In this document: positions 62,726 to 64,000 of the stretch, piece by piece
Position numbering within the stretch: the first letter of the stretch is position 1
Layout: every line of letters begins with the position of its first letter
Translations under genes and position numbers: made by a program
The notes under the pieces: generated by a model
The model's database searches: none
Told to the model about the DNA's origin: nothing
What the model saw: the letters and a program-made list of their open reading frames with translations, nothing else
Assembly: GCA_013397795.1 (NCBI GenBank)
Contig: VZTJ01005553.1
Span: 2,875,208-2,939,207 of the forward strand
DNA from: Orthonyx spaldingii
Taxonomy: Eukaryota; Chordata; Aves; Passeriformes; Orthonychidae
Length of the DNA stretch: 64,000 bases
Direction: 5' to 3'

Positions 62726-64000
62726 TACATTTTAAACAACCTGTATCTGTGTGCAGTATCTCAGTGTATCTGTACTTCAGTGCAAGCACTTTTGGTTTTC
62801 CAAGCATGCGCAGCAGTTCCTGCCCAGCAGGTGTCTCCTTAGGCTGCAGGTGAGTCCCACTGTTCTCTGGGCTCCACTGACCAAGCTCCTCCGGAGCTGG
62901 GATCACAAGCACATAGGAAAGGTGGCAGACTCCACCTCACACTGACTCTCACTTGCTTTGCCATGCAGTGAACAGTGAAGTGAGTTTGGACACGCTCCTG
63001 CTGTAACCCAGTGGAGTTACTGCGAAGGCTGAGGTGATTCCTGTCTCTTGAGGGTCCAGGGAATGGGGATCTGCACTTGGGCAGCTCCTGCTGCGTCTGC
63101 AGCCCAAGAGAAGCCTCCCCCCAGCTCCCCTGCCTTGCTTTGAGTGCAGCGCAAGCCCCATGAAAGGGCTGACATGAAAGAGAGATTAGTTCTGCTCAGT
63201 GATTAGTTTAGCTTCTCCTTTAGATGCAGAATTAGAATGTGGCTTATGTTGAATGGCTTTTCTGTTAAAGAAAGGCCTCTCCTCCTTCCCACCACTGCCC
63301 AAAGGGCATTTACATTTTCTAGTGGTGTAAATGTAGGGCCCATCTCTAGGCTTGTCTTGGCTTATGCCCATAATGCATAACACCATGTGCAGGACATATG
63401 GCAGGATAACACCAACCTGCACCTTGGAAAAAAGAACCTTTGCCTCCTCCAGTCAGTTTAGCCTTTTCCCATAAAAGCCTGTGTGGGTGAGAGGGAGTTA
63501 AAAAGAAATCCCAAACATGCTAATTAGGGTACAAGCCACAGGTAGCCTGCACAAGCTAGAAGCAACAGCCTGCAGCAAAACATATTTAGTGAAGTGTGCA
63601 AATCCCCTTGATTTCTACAGGATTAGCATTAAGGCCACTGCGAGGCTTTCATATGGAGAAAGCTGGGTCTTCAGCCCAAGGCATCTGGATTTGATAAATT
63701 TGTTACTGGCAAAGTCTCTCAGAAATGAGCAGCATGTTGTACAACAGGGGGTTGATCAGTTGCTGTCTGGCAGCACAGCCAGTGCTTCCAAGCCCTACTT
63801 GGAGTTCACTACTCCAGTTAGGACCAAACCTACAGGAATCACCCTTTCATTCCCAGCATTATGAAATACCTTTTCTTTACCATGTTTCTGTTGCACGAGA
63901 CAACTCTAGGATACAAGAAAAGGTCCAGGTGTCTCCACAACTATAATCCAAGCTAAGCTTCAGCTGAGGTGGAGTTATGTATTTAACTAGAACACAGCTC
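62726..64000. other. Intergenic DNA after CCDC83
   Basis: No exon recognised. In human the next gene on this side is PICALM on the opposite strand, but no PICALM coding text is visible. A 115-codon frame at 63517-63864 has no family resemblance. Confidence 0.5.

Noticed and set aside
62726..64000. Possible 3' end of PICALM, expected next in human gene order
   Set aside because: No coding text or clear minus-strand exon could be read, so no gene is called.

Overview
The window looks like bird nuclear DNA. It has AT-rich introns, several chicken-repeat-1 (CR1) LINE fragments, a solo LTR, two CpG islands and two spliced vertebrate genes in head-to-head order. I saw no bacterial-type operon, CRISPR array, rRNA or tRNA gene. 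Almost all long open frames are chance frames in introns or lie inside repeats. The real coding content is a set of short exons that I joined by splice consensus, reading phase and recognisable protein text.

Left half, minus strand (1 to about 36.5 kb): the 5' part of SYTL2 (synaptotagmin-like protein 2, Slp2-a). Seven coding exons are visible, from the start codon at 22702 down to an exon cut by the window edge at base 1. They give about 610 residues: the Rab27-binding Slp homology domain (exons at 22.6 and 12.0 kb) and the long disordered linker. The two C2 domains must lie beyond the left edge. All exon phases agree. Upstream, a good candidate 5' exon lies at 35132-35189 and a CpG island spans about 35.86-37.2 kb.

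Middle (37-44 kb): the intergenic divide. It holds two CR1 copies and a second CpG island at 41.03-41.29 kb, next to a 37-base assembly gap. This is the likely upstream region of the next gene.

Right half, plus strand (44.3-62.0 kb): all ten coding exons of CCDC83, a coiled-coil protein of 419 predicted residues, close to the roughly 413 of the human protein as I recall it. Two AATAAA signals follow the stop. The order SYTL2 (minus) - CCDC83 (plus) matches the human 11q14 arrangement, which supports both names. In human the next gene is PICALM, but I see no exon of it in the last 2 kb.

The two genes are not known to work together. SYTL2 links Rab27 vesicles to the plasma membrane, while CCDC83 is a poorly understood coiled-coil protein. 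The most interesting points are: an in-frame start codon that would be created exactly at a splice junction, extending Slp2 by 34 residues; a strong in-frame alternative splice donor inside the last visible SYTL2 exon; a SILK plus RVxF pair typical of protein phosphatase 1 docking; an 18-A run just before the CCDC83 start codon; and an antisense solo LTR in a CCDC83 intron. I found no convincing novel multi-gene system.
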